Shown here one piece after another: positions 10,201 through 19,724 of a stretch of DNA of 27,265 nt. How positions within the stretch are numbered: position 1 is the stretch's first letter; each line of letters opens with the position of its first letter. The stretch comes from Pelargonium x hortorum (taxonomy: Eukaryota; Streptophyta; Magnoliopsida; Geraniales; Geraniaceae): positions 1 through 27,265 of the forward strand of contig JAYMTJ010000105.1 in the NCBI GenBank assembly GCA_036897525.1. The letters are read 5' to 3'. The position numbers and the translations under genes are program-made. Below the pieces are notes generated by a model. That model saw only the letters and a program-made list of their open reading frames with translations, did not search any database and was not told the DNA's origin.

Positions 10201-12050
10201 CACCTCTTCTTACTCAACCCGCTTTCTTTAGAATTAGTTTCATCGGAATAACCAGAATATAGAAGTACAGCAAGTTCAAATACCACAAAACTCTTAGAAA
10301 CCCAGGTAACCCTAGGAAAGATACCTCCTTATTTCCAGAATTGACTCTGTTACTCAACCCCACCTCTATCTTTTCTTTTACAGGAAACAAAGAACTGATT
10401 TTCTTACCTTTTTCAGATCTAAACCTACTTCTTATCTCCACTATATTATTTGTTGCAACCAGACATTTCCTACCTAGAACCCTACTGAAAGCCTGACTCG
10501 GGTTATCCCTGCTCTTGAAGAAACTCTACTTTTATAGCCTACCGACCCCTCTCTTTCTTTCCTAGATCTGCAGCTGAATCCCTTGTAAGAATTCCTGTGA
10601 CTTAACAGCCAGATAAAGAAACTCACCTACTATATAGTTAGAGTCAAATACCTAGTCAATTCTGTACCATACCCACTTTTTTAATAACTGGTTTCTCGTA
10701 TTGGAAGAACTATTTCAATACCTCAAACTTTCTCAGCCTGTACCTCTCTCTTATCCATCATAGCTAAACCCTTCTAATACCTTATGCTGCACTTCTTCCA
10801 GCGACTACTACTGGATTCCCCTTTGCCAATACTTTTCTTTCAAAAGCCTATGAAAAAGAAGAATACCGAAGTTCTTATCTAGATCTAGAATATCTTACTC
10901 TTATGAAACTATGACCTACACTCCAACCCTGGAGAGCTATTTGCAGCCTAACTAAAAACAACATTTAGAGCCTCACTTTGACTCAAACCTGTACTTACTT
11001 TTAGACTCCTACTCTGAACCTAAATAACTTCTCTCTAAAGCTATACCGGATTCTTGGGGGCTTCAAAACTTCTACTATTTCTGAAACTCTGTATCCCTTA
11101 ATTCTGCAGCGCTCATTGAAAGCTCTTGGTACTAACAACCCCTTGAAACGCTCCTTTTGACCTAACCCACACTCCAGTTCAAATCCTCTATCAGAATTGA
11201 CTCCATCACTCAAAAGTCAATCCCAGCAAACTAGCTAACCCTCTCTTTAAATACCCCCTTTTAGACTAAAACCTTTAGTTAAGAAACGACTTGTACTTGG
11301 ATTCTGTACCTCTAACCCCGGTCTTCTCAACCTTAACCTGCTGATATACCTATATAAATGGAAAATACCTGAAGGAAAGGTCAACCTTTTGAATCTACTT
11401 TCTCTGCGAACCTATTCCTTATAATCCTAAACTAAACTTAAAAGGCTATCTCAAAAAGACCGAACCTCTTGAAAAAGGAGAATACACTACTTTTCATTTA
11501 AAGAATTTCTTTTATAGAAGCTCCTCAAAAGGAATAGTATCGATTCAAACAAGCCAACTGAGACTATCTAGAATAGCTTTTTTCACCAGTTTCGGTACTG
11601 GGTTAGATGGTTATTAGATTAGAACTTTTTAGCATCAGATTTGACTGTGTTTATACCATTCAGTTGAAGTGGAACTGGAAAACCCATTGAAGGGTAGGGT
11701 AAAAGAGAACTCTTCTTTATAACCTTGTTTGTACAAATCTATGAAAGATCTTAACGGCAAACAGAAAACTAGCTAACTGAAAAAACAGGCTAATAAAGGA
11801 ATCTCTTATATACCTAATATATATACCTAACAAATTGACCACTTTAAACAGAAGCTTTTGTGCTCCTATCTTACTAAAATCCCCCTTCAACTCTACTCTG
11901 TCTAATGAAACAAACAATAGGGGATTTGCTTATATAAACTGACCTCCTCTATACTAACTAAAGGAAACCCTTACATACTCGTATTCAGAAAGTAGTTCAA
12001 ATACCAAAACATTTTGAGGTAAAACCAGGAAAGAGATCTCCTTTTCATTC
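10201..12050. other. C-rich, G-poor spacer
   Basis: No gene recognised. The top strand is strongly C-over-G for nearly 2 kb, the mirror image of the 8.1-9.4 kb district. CAGAATTGACTC occurs near 10339 and again near 11193, each soon followed by ACTCAA, hinting at an internal duplication about 855 nt apart. The - strand frames of 66-75 codons here (10214-10441, 11001-11213, 11717-11917) look like products of the skew, which depletes stop codons on one strand. Confidence 0.55.
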
Positions 12051-12071
12051 CTATTTGATTGACCCCCTTAC

Positions 12072-12341
12072 TCACCGCCCAACTAAACTTACTGACTCTT
12101 TATTAGTACAAAATTTGTTTACTTGAGAGGCTGGCCCGTTAAGAGCTTGACTTATCTGAGCTATGCCTTGCCAGCGGACCCGGCTCATCGCTATCTTGTG
12201 ACTTTCTATCTTCTTCTTATTGACCCACTCACTTTCTTTAGTTTCTAATTCCCTGTCTTGTGGTAGCCTAGAAAGGAGTCCTTGACAAGAGGAAAAACAA
12301 GCTACCCCTTGATGAGCTCTATATCTTTGACATGAAACCAA
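12072..12341 (-). other. Unassigned 89-codon open frame
   Basis: This - strand frame starts with TTG (no ATG near the upstream end) and ends in TGA. It lies in a locally GC-richer patch. The predicted product is hydrophilic, with a charged middle (ELETKESEWVNKKKIESHK) and Gln/Ser-rich ends, and no domain I recognise. Codons begin mostly with purines, as coding DNA tends to. The stretch also carries CTTGACTTATCTGAGCTA-type words like the 9-nt periodic repeats at 8.6 and 9.1 kb, so it may simply be another diverged copy of that repeat. I lean towards non-coding. Confidence 0.2.
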
Positions 12342-12379
12342 AGTACTTTCTAATCAAAGGGTCTATTTCATACAATTTT

Positions 12380-12571
12380 AGTACTTTTACGTATAGGGGC
12401 AATCCTGCATTGGGAGTGGGTGAATTCCCTTACCTAGAATCCAGTTTCTTACTTTTCCGGGTAGGTGAATCCTACTTTTTCTGGAACTTGTAAGCTTTTG
12501 TTAGCTAGAAATGCCTTTAGGATTTTTACAGTAGGTAGATTTTGAACAACCTTTTGGGTTTCCCAACATAA
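12380..12571 (-). repeat. TTATGTTGGGAAAC repeat family, copy C (inverted)
   Basis: Read on the - strand the blocks are TTATGTTGGGAAAC (plus 12558-12571), AAGGCATTTCTAGCTAAC with AAAAGCTT (12492-12517), and TTCCAGAAAAAGTAGGATTC (12468-12487). After an apparent insertion of about 50 nt come GCAGGATTGCCCCTATACG and TAAAAGTACTAAAATTG. It is closest to copy A in the TAGCTAAC block and to copy B in the AAAAAG-AGGATT block. Confidence 0.7.
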
Positions 12572-13027
12572 GGAGGCTTTTTTGCATACTTTTTTTTATT
12601 ATGGGTTGGCTATAAGCGCCCCTTCCTTTTTTCTTTTCAAATCTAACTGTCTTAATAATATAAACTTTCTAGTTTAAAGTTATATTACTATGCAATGTCA
12701 CACAAGTTTACTGGTAGTCTTGATTGGAAGTATAGACCCTTTTCTATTGGATTAATTATTCCCCAGTTTTTTAAGTTAAGAATCAATCTAGAAGCATTCT
12801 AATTAAAGACATCTTATCTTGGTCTTTGTGTTTTTATCTTAGCTTTTTCCGATTTCTAGTATCAAATAATTGAGTAGGTGGGTAACCAGGGCTTATACAT
12901 AGTCATTTTAAGAGCTCCCTTATTAGACAAGGAACCTAGATCTAGTACCCAGAAAAATAGGTAAAATGACTACCGCAGCGAACCTTACTCCTAAGTCTAT
13001 AACTATTTTAATTAATACATTAGACAA
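12572..13027. other. Gene-free spacer
   Basis: I see nothing recognisable. AT-rich, with short palindromes such as AAACTTTCTAGTTTAAAG near 12663. Confidence 0.4.
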
Positions 13028-13444
13028 TTAGAGGAGCTACCTTCGTTTATACGGATACGAATTTATCCCATCTTTCACATAAGGGGCTACCTTAGCCTTT
13101 TGACTGGCACAAAGAGGGCCCTTTTTCCTTATAAAATCCCATGAAGTCCACCAAGAATCGACTACTTTATCGGGTATTTCCCGAGGACTCTTGTTGGCGT
13201 GCATTAAAAATGATGCATTGACCAATAACGAGAAAAACTATATGCTGCCCTTAGTGAATCCCGAGTTCAGTAAAGGGGTTCGGTCAAGATGAAAGGGGTT
13301 ATATGTAGTATTCTAGCTCTAGGTATCTTCTTTTGTGCTAAAATAAAAAGCCTCGAAACTCAATCTAGACTAGATGTGTTCAGGTGTAGTTTCCTATTTA
13401 TTAGCCTTACCCATGAACTTCTTTTTACCAGAGTCTCCTCTCAT
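13028..13444 (-). other. Long open frame broken only by TAG codons (138 codons from ATG)
   Basis: On the - strand, an ATG at 13444-13442 begins a frame that meets no TAA or TGA before the TAA at 13030-13028. It meets six in-frame TAGs, including 13321-13319, 13315-13313 and 13240-13238. The frame is open upstream as far as 13492, with one more TAG. The product is basic, with MRGDSGKKKFMGKA at the start and a Trp-rich patch DSWWTSWDF near the middle of the last third. Purines dominate the first codon position, as in real genes, and the only Gln codon used is CAA. I recognise no family. It may be a degenerate gene, a gene read with TAG as sense, or chance. Confidence 0.3.
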
Positions 13445-13820
13445 ACGGCTGCTCCCTAGCAAGCATAGGATGTACTAAGAATATAAAGAAGATTAAAAAC
13501 TAGGAAAAGGCTTCTTGCTTAACTAACGGGCTCTCTGTCAAAAGGCTATATATTAAGTAGTATAAGGTTATTCCTAAGCTCGAATTTTGATACGGATCTC
13601 TTAAGTAGACTAAACTTAAAGGGAAACAACCGGTAAAGGAAAGGGGCTTAACACCAAAGGAACTCATCACACTGGATATAAAAGGTGTAAAAAAATACGA
13701 TTGAAGATCGATACATATACTTCAAACTTGGCTCACTTCTTAATAATAGAATTTCATCCAGCAATGGGGAGTAACACAGGTAACTTAGAACACCCTTCTA
13801 GTTGATAGACTGATACATGA

Positions 13821-13854
13821 AGCCCTTTTCCTAATATTAGAAAACTTCAGGGCT
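13821..13854 (+). terminator. Hairpin with trailing T run
   Basis: AGCCC at 13821-13825 pairs with GGGCT at 13850-13854. TTTTC at 13826-13830 pairs with GAAAA at 13840-13844 around the loop CTAATATTA, leaving a small bulge on one side. CTTTTT follows at once. It has the form of an intrinsic terminator, but no gene is recognised just upstream on this strand. It lies about 430 nt before the tRNA cluster. Confidence 0.4.
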
Positions 13855-13859
13855 CTTTT

Positions 13860-14282
13860 TAAGTTTAAGCGACGATTAAAAAGCAAGAACTAACTGTAAA
13901 CGGAGATATGGATGGAAGGCACTAAAAGCTAAAAGTTAGCTCGTACTCTTTGGTGATGTATTTGACTTACTAGTAGGAGAAATCCTCTATATAAATTAGA
14001 AAGGCCAAGAATTCTGCCTTAACTAATAACTAAAGTGGAGTTCTTTGGAATTGGAAACGGCACTAAGAAAAGGTATGAAAGACTCATTCACAATCCAATA
14101 TCTCTTACTTTAATCAACTGACTATACCCAAGATTACAAGAAAACTGTAAAAAAAGAGCTAGGTACCTTTTCTTTTAATGAGGGCGGTAACTCTATATTC
14201 TAATCATTTAGATAAATAACATTTGATTTAGTTCTCTCTTACTATATTACATTACTTCTTCAGAAAGAAAGCTCCTATTCAA
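13860..14282. other. Spacer upstream of the tRNA cluster
   Basis: No gene seen. It presumably contains the promoter or processing signals for the trnK-trnS-trnfM cluster. The AT-rich stretch at about 14195-14255 is the most likely place, but I see no conserved promoter motif that I can name. Confidence 0.35.
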
Positions 14283-14355
14283 GGGTGTATAGCTCAGCTG
14301 GTAGAGCATTGGACTTTTAATCTAATGGCCGCAGGTTCAAGTCCTGCTATACCCA
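14283..14355 (+). tRNA. trnK(uuu): tRNA-Lys (UUU anticodon)
   Basis: This gene makes the lysine tRNA that reads AAA and AAG codons in organellar translation. The 73-nt sequence folds into a full cloverleaf. The seven acceptor pairs join GGGTGTA to TATACCC, with one G-T pair, and are followed by discriminator A. The D arm is GCTC/GAGC. The anticodon stem TTGGA/TCTAA is perfect around loop CTTTTAA, with anticodon TTT at 14316-14318. The T arm is GCAGG, TTCAAGT, CCTGC. No CCA is encoded. From memory the sequence is very close to plant mitochondrial trnK. It is the first of three tRNA genes on the same strand, 56 nt upstream of trnS. A decayed relative of it appears to lie on the - strand near 6.2 kb. 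Confidence 0.96.
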
Positions 14356-14411
14356 GGAGAGACTTGGACTTTAGTAATTACAAGAAGGAATTTAAGATTT
14401 TCAATCCACTT

Positions 14412-14496
14412 GGGTGGATGTCTGAGCGGTCTAAGGAGTCGGTCTTGAAAACCGAAGTATTGCGAAATACCGGGAGTTCGAATCTCTCTTCACCCG
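14412..14496 (+). tRNA. trnS(uga): tRNA-Ser (UGA anticodon), long variable arm
   Basis: This gene makes the class II serine tRNA that reads UCN codons. The 85-nt sequence has a seven-pair acceptor, GGGTGGA with TTCACCC, then discriminator G as is usual for serine tRNAs. The anticodon stem TCGGT/ACCGA is perfect and the loop CTTGAAA has anticodon TGA at 14446-14448. The variable arm pairs GTATT with AATAC around a GCGA loop. The T arm is GGGAG, TTCGAAT, CTCTC, with one G-T pair. From memory the D-arm block TGTCTGAGCGGT and the anticodon arm match plant mitochondrial trnS(UGA) and differ from the plastid version. The gene lies 56 nt after trnK and 191 nt before trnfM, so co-transcription with both is plausible. 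Confidence 0.96.
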
Positions 14497-14687
14497 AAGC
14501 AAAAAAGGCCTCTTATAGAAAAAATCCCTATGCTTGTGAACACTTTTCGACCAAACGCCCTTACTTAACCATAATTGCGTATTCTGAATTTTCAAAACCC
14601 TGTCATTTAGATCGCTGTGAGATTCTTATAATTCTTACGAAAATCCCCGTTTTTTTGAAAGTATATACTTTTTTGACAGATTATTAT

Positions 14688-14760
14688 CGCGGAGTAGAGT
14701 AGTTGGTAAACTCATGAGGCTCATGATCTCAAAACGCGGGTTCAAATCCTGCCTCCGCTA
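14688..14760 (+). tRNA. trnfM(cau): Initiator tRNA-Met (CAU anticodon)
   Basis: This gene makes the formyl-methionine initiator tRNA. The 73-nt cloverleaf has acceptor CGCGGAG against CTCCGCT, in which positions 2-7 pair and position 1 (C) faces T72. That mismatch is the hallmark of bacterial-type initiators. The anticodon stem TGAGG/TCTCA encloses CTCATGA, with anticodon CAT at 14722-14724. The T arm is GCGGG, TTCAAAT, CCTGC. The CTCATGA loop and the D-arm string TTGGTAAACTC resemble plant mitochondrial trnfM as I remember it. The anticodon stem lacks the full run of three G-C pairs typical of bacterial initiators. It is the last gene of the three-tRNA cluster and is followed by a short structured stretch at 14855-14903. 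Confidence 0.95.
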
Positions 14761-14854
14761 AAGAAACAAGTTATGATTGGACCTATTGCTAGGCCCTTTT
14801 TCTAAACTTAAGTCTTTTACTGGGTTTTTATGTGATGGCAAGAACTAAAGGTTT

Positions 14855-14903
14855 CTACTCAAAAGTAGCCCTACTTGCGAGTCCGCCTCGGGTAAACCTG
14901 AGG
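14855..14903 (+). other. Compact double-hairpin element after trnfM
   Basis: Two stems lie close together. CTAC (14855-14858) pairs with GTAG (14865-14868) around TCAAAA. CCTCGGG (14886-14892) pairs with CCTGAGG (14897-14903) around a TAAA tetraloop, seven pairs with one G-T. The local GC content is above the surroundings. It begins about 95 nt downstream of trnfM. It could be a 3'-end or processing structure of the tRNA transcript or a small structured RNA. Confidence 0.4.
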
Positions 14904-15640
14904 AATAACTCTACTCTGTAAATTACCGTTTAGGGTCTCCTTAAAACCTCAATCTGGTTTTGCATCAGTCTATTAGAGTACTTTTACGGATATAAAAGCT
15001 ACCCTACTAAAAGAGACGAATACTTTATACCCTGTTTCTTTATAGGAAATTCCCTTCATTTTGCTAGACAAAGCCTGGGATGTAAAGAGGGTAGTGTTAA
15101 GGAGACCTAAGTTATACCTATGTTTCAGATGTTTTAGAGTCCCCTATTAATTTAATACTTTGTCCCGGTAATCCTTATTGGAGTGTAGTAACTAACCACC
15201 GACCCTGTAATATGCCAATTTTATCCCTATTTCAAATTAGAATTTCTATTCTAAAGTAGATACTTTAGAAAGAGCTCCACTATATTTCTATTTTGCGTTC
15301 ATAGATTAGGAATCCTGCGCCAGGTATACTGCTTCAAAGTAAGGATTTTTTTTTTGCAATTAAAAGTAAAGTAAAGAAGCAGAAACAACAAGCTGCTAGA
15401 CTTCTCCTTACCTTAGTTCAAGCCCTATCCTAAACACTTACACTATAAGACAGCAACTCTTAAAATAAAAGCTGCAGAGTGCGGGGCTGGCAGTTCAGTT
15501 CAATCCCACAAAGACTATCTAAAACAACCAATAACTATATAGGTCAAGAAACCTCCCTATTACCCTAGACTTGCTCTAAGTAGAAAGTAAAGAACACAAA
15601 AAGCAAAGGAGCTTCTTGCGATTATGTATTTCATCGAAGT
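14904..15640. other. Gene-free spacer
   Basis: I see nothing recognisable, apart from a pyrimidine/purine-biased AT-rich sequence and an A/T homopolymer run at about 15347-15355. Confidence 0.4.
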
Positions 15641-15644
15641 TTAG

Positions 15645-15689
15645 AAAAAAGACTTTGTTACCCTCGCTTTTTTTAACAAAGTCTTTTTT
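15645..15689. terminator. Perfect 16-bp stem-loop with A/T-run flanks
   Basis: AAAAAAGACTTTGTTA (15645-15660) is perfectly complementary to TAACAAAGTCTTTTTT (15674-15689), with a 13-nt loop. The A run before and T run after make it terminator-shaped in both directions. It is the strongest secondary structure I see in the window. No gene adjoins it on either side, so it may mark the end of an unrecognised transcript or be a mobile hairpin element of the kind seen in organellar spacers. Confidence 0.65.
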
Positions 15690-16481
15690 TATTGGGCCCT
15701 TTTATATCCAGAAAGGCATACAAGGGTTTAGAGCGGTGATTTTCCCTTTATAGTAGTGGAGTCTTTCTCTTCCTGTAGGCTAGACTAGATATGAGAGGCT
15801 CTAATCTAAAGAGTTTCCTTTTTATTCTTAAATTACAAGATTAACTTTTGTTTATTCAGAGGTTCCTGAATTTGTTAAGCGATTCGCTATGAGAGTTCAG
15901 TAAAACAAGGTTAAGTTCGAAAGCTGAAGGGGATCCCAGGATTTTTTGTATGTATAGGAGCCCTCCTTTAATTAGAATAGTCCAAGCTCTAAATTTGCTT
16001 TCAAGAAGAAGCAAAGTACCCTATACTTTCCGAACTATTTTCTGGTTTTTTTATTAACTAAAAAAGAGTGTGCTTTTAGGATAGTATATTATTTAGGAGC
16101 TTCCTTATAGGGGGCTCTTGGAAATCCCTTAGCTTGTTTTTCTGAAAAATTAGGTCTTACAGCCCTGTACATAAGGCTGGTCCTGAGTTTAACATTTAAA
16201 CTCAGTTACGTTCTTTTAATATAATAAGGGATAAAAGAAGCGGCTTAGTGTCCTTTTTCAGGAATAGCATAAGAGCTTTTACTCGATAATATAGTAAAAT
16301 ACTGAATTTGTCTAAGTCTACTCTTTCACTTTTACATGTATCAACCCCTTCTTGGTTATCCCCAATTCTTTTCTTTCTAGTGGATTGACCCGGCGCCAAT
16401 CACTTAGATACCGGGAGACCCCTATACTGGTGACAGAGCTGAGAAGTTTCTCTTGTTTTGTAATATTGAATTTGAATTGAA
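15690..16481. other. Gene-free spacer
   Basis: No gene recognised. GAGTTCAGTAAA at about 15895 also occurs at 13263. The two overlapping - strand frames at 16202-16572 have no recognisable domain. Confidence 0.4.
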
Positions 16482-16516
16482 TCAAAAGGAGAATACCGGT
16501 CAGGCAAAGCCTTCCC
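16482..16516 (-). repeat. GGGAAGGC repeat family, copy 3 (inverted)
   Basis: The - strand reads GGGAAGGCTTTGCCTGACCG and then a CTCCTTTTG end. It has 13 identical leading bases and the same following order of blocks as the 9418 copy. It lies inside an 84-codon - strand frame (16318-16572) that has no family I recognise. Confidence 0.65.
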
Positions 16517-19500
16517 TTCGTACAATAACTATTAATCATAACTTTTAAAAGACTAATATAAACATAAAACATTAACTGCTTTCTATTTATATTATTATAT
16601 ACTTCCTTTAGGTATAGTCTTTTCTATCCGCTACCAATCCTAACAAGAAGAGTCTTCTAATTTGACTTTTAGTTTACAGTAAGTCTAGAAGTCTAGGGAA
16701 TCCTAAGAGGAGTAAGAATCTATCCCCATAATATCAAAGAGTACTATGAAAGTTTAGCTGCAGGTATTCTCTTAAGGTAGGTACATAAGCCAAGAGTAAG
16801 AATGAAGTTTGTACCTATGAATGTCTGTAGGTATATAAACTATCTCACAAGACCTTTCCTCCGCTCCGCATACAGTCGAGTAACCATCTGCTATCTCTTA
16901 AGGCGAACTCCTCCCCCCCGTGTCAGTAACTACTGAGTACAAGAGTGATCTCTAATACAATCTATTATATAACTATTCTAGTCAATTTCACACGATAAGT
17001 TGAATAGGTTCGTACCCTTAAGCTCGAAGAATCAAGAATATTCCATAGATGGGTTCATTTGCACTAAAGGTACTCTATCAAATTTCAAAATAAATAAGCT
17101 CAAGTTATAGGCTACAAGTAATCTTGGGCCATCAGAGACATAGCAAAAAAGAAACCGGTTTAACGAGGTACAGGGTAAGGTCTTTGTACTCTACAAATGA
17201 GTAAACTATGGAACTCTATTAAGAAGGATTACTGAAAAGGAGCATGTTAGCAATAGCACCTAAGTTGAAGTCAAATACTATACTATACTATATCTTGTGA
17301 TTGGTGGAAAATAACAGGCGTCTAAAATAATGTAAAACGGTTGCTAAGACGGTATAACATGATCTATAGTATAGGATATATTCAGAATTTTTAAAGCAGG
17401 GGTCTTTCCTAAAAAACAGAGTTATAGTCTTGTAGGATATTCTAGATTTACGTAATCTCTCCTCAGAAAGCTACAAATTTAGTATACAACTTTTTTTTAA
17501 CAAGAGGTAGAACTTTGTAAGCTACTTTGGGTATGAGTAATCGCCACTTTGCGGACCTGCTGCTGTAATAAAAAATGGAAGGTTTCAAGAAGTTTGAGAT
17601 CCTAGTAATTGCTTCTAATGTTTTGAAAGTTTTTCAAACTAAAGTGCTATGGACCGAGCTCTTTTTCTTTTCAAGGATTTCTTAGTCTCTATCTAAATAA
17701 AATTGAAAGAGACTCTTTTGTTATTTTATTACTAAAAGCACTCAAAGCGACGATAAAAACTAAGCTTTGCCCCAAAACCTATGAAATGAAAAGGTAAACA
17801 TTAGCTCTTTTGATAGGAAACTCGAATCCTTCCTTTATTTAGAACGAGATAGCTAAACCCGCAGCGGAAATTCTCGTTGTGAAAGTATCTCCAATCTAAT
17901 ATCCAACTAAAAGGCATGGAGTGCCCTTGCTTACTTGTCAGCCCCTCCAAACCAGAATATAGAATGCGTATAAGAATTGTCAAAGTAAAGGTTCTGTGCT
18001 TCTAAACTTAAAGCTAAGTAGTCATAGCCCTCTTCAGAATTTTTCCTAAAGTAATGGTGGGATTTTACTGGCCTGTTAGAGTTTTTTCGTATATTCTATC
18101 AAATTGATTGAGTATAGGGTATAGAGAATTTGGGTAAATAAAGTCCTGTGTCTAGGCGGGCTCTTAAGTTTGTCAAAAAACGAAGTTCCTCTTTATCAGA
18201 GTCAAGTCCTTGAGTTTTTTACTGTAGTGATCAGAGTTTCTTAATGCTTCATATTCGGAATGCTGGTTCATATACTTTAATCTAGAAAGCACGGATCTGA
18301 AACTTAACAAAGGAAATTTTTTTATTAGTATGATATAGATGCAAATGCTGAACGCTTATACTCTATGAACAAGGTGCTTATAATTTTAGCCTTCTTTGAA
18401 ATACTTAAAGACTTCCTTTTCGTGTTTACTTAATCTAAACCTAAAAAAAGGACTTTTCATTATTCCTCCCTTACTATATTTTAAGATTCCTTTTATAGAA
18501 CGCAGAGACACGAATAAGGCTCTCCCGGCTTTATTACCCTCTCCTCAATATCTAAGAAGTTCCTTACTAGTCTAGTAAGACTTTACTTTTAAACAACAAA
18601 AGGACTTCCGTGCCAATCTAGGCTTCTCACAACCAAAAGCATTAGTACAAAGAAAAGGACTCCTTTTAGAGGTTCTCGTTATAGTGGCTCGAATAAGAGG
18701 AGTGACATAAATAAAGTGAAGAAGAAGTAACTAAGACTAACACATTATCTTATCAACTACCATTAGTTAAAACCTGCTCAATAATAAATAAAACTCCTAT
18801 ACTTTTCCTGTAATCCTCGGACTCATACAGGAAACCTCCTTTTCTTTTAAAGGATGTAATCTGTTAGAGTAAGATTTTTTCTATTCAAAAAGTACTCATA
18901 GTACAAAAAGTAATTGCTTTACTGCCGCCAACAGTCTTTCAAAATTTAGACTTGTACTAAATCAAATTCGACGGACGCAGGCTCAAGTTGCTTCCCATAG
19001 ATGAGAACCTAAATTAACATACAATCTTTGTGATTAATACCAGGCAGATCCGTAATAGCACAAAAATAAGAGTCTCGATATCAACGTAACTACCAGGATA
19101 CTAGGACCGTTGCTAACAAAAGCAAAGGTGATTATTTCTATTTTTGCTTGCTTGTATTGTATGTAAAGGGTCCCTTCAACTCTTGTTTCTAGTGCACCTC
19201 GTACCTTAGAGCGGAGTTCTTTTTAATATACCAAGTGCATTTAGATTATAGTAATGAAATTCTCGAGGTATTAAATGATCCCAGAATTTATGCAAAGAAT
19301 ACAGCTTGTGCTGCTTGCCTTAAAAGTACATGAAGTTTTTTACGATCTACTCTCAATCTCCTATCTAGAGTTAAGCTAGCTATATTATCTAATAAAGTTT
19401 GGACTTTTCAGAAGTAGAGAACATTCTTCTTTGAACCCAGATGCAGAAATTGGTGAACAAAAAGTTTTTTTCTTAATGTATGTCCTTTATTGAAAAGTAT

Positions 19501-19704
19501 GCTACGGAGTACAAAATTCCAATTAATTTGATAATTTCGTCAAAGAAGAGAGCTATGGTTATAAGAAAAGACCTTCCCTAACTTATGTTTCTTTCACATT
19601 GTGCTTTTTTACCAAAATTTCAACATAATTAAAAAAATCTGGATAACCCTTTTATTTCATGAAGGCTGATAGTATCCGTTTTTTGATATGAGGGCTCCTA
19701 ATAT

Positions 19705-19724
19705 CTTACTTACTTACTTACTTA
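19705..19724. repeat. (CTTA)5 microsatellite
   Basis: Five perfect CTTA units. Confidence 0.95.

Noticed and set aside
10214-11917. Three - strand frames of 66-75 codons
   Set aside because: They lie in a strongly C-over-G block, whose skew depletes stop codons on one strand. No domain or conserved motif is visible.
14325-14702. 125-codon + strand frame
   Set aside because: It is the longest simple frame but overlaps the 3' part of trnK, all of trnS and the start of trnfM. The open frame comes from tRNA sequence, not a protein gene.
16202-16572. Two overlapping - strand frames of 65 and 84 codons
   Set aside because: They overlap in different frames and one contains a repeat copy; the peptides resemble nothing I know.
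17530-17560. GAGTAATCGCCACTTTGCGG, like the end of small-subunit rRNA
   Set aside because: Only about nine bases match the rRNA motif and no flanking rRNA sequence or helix 45 is present.
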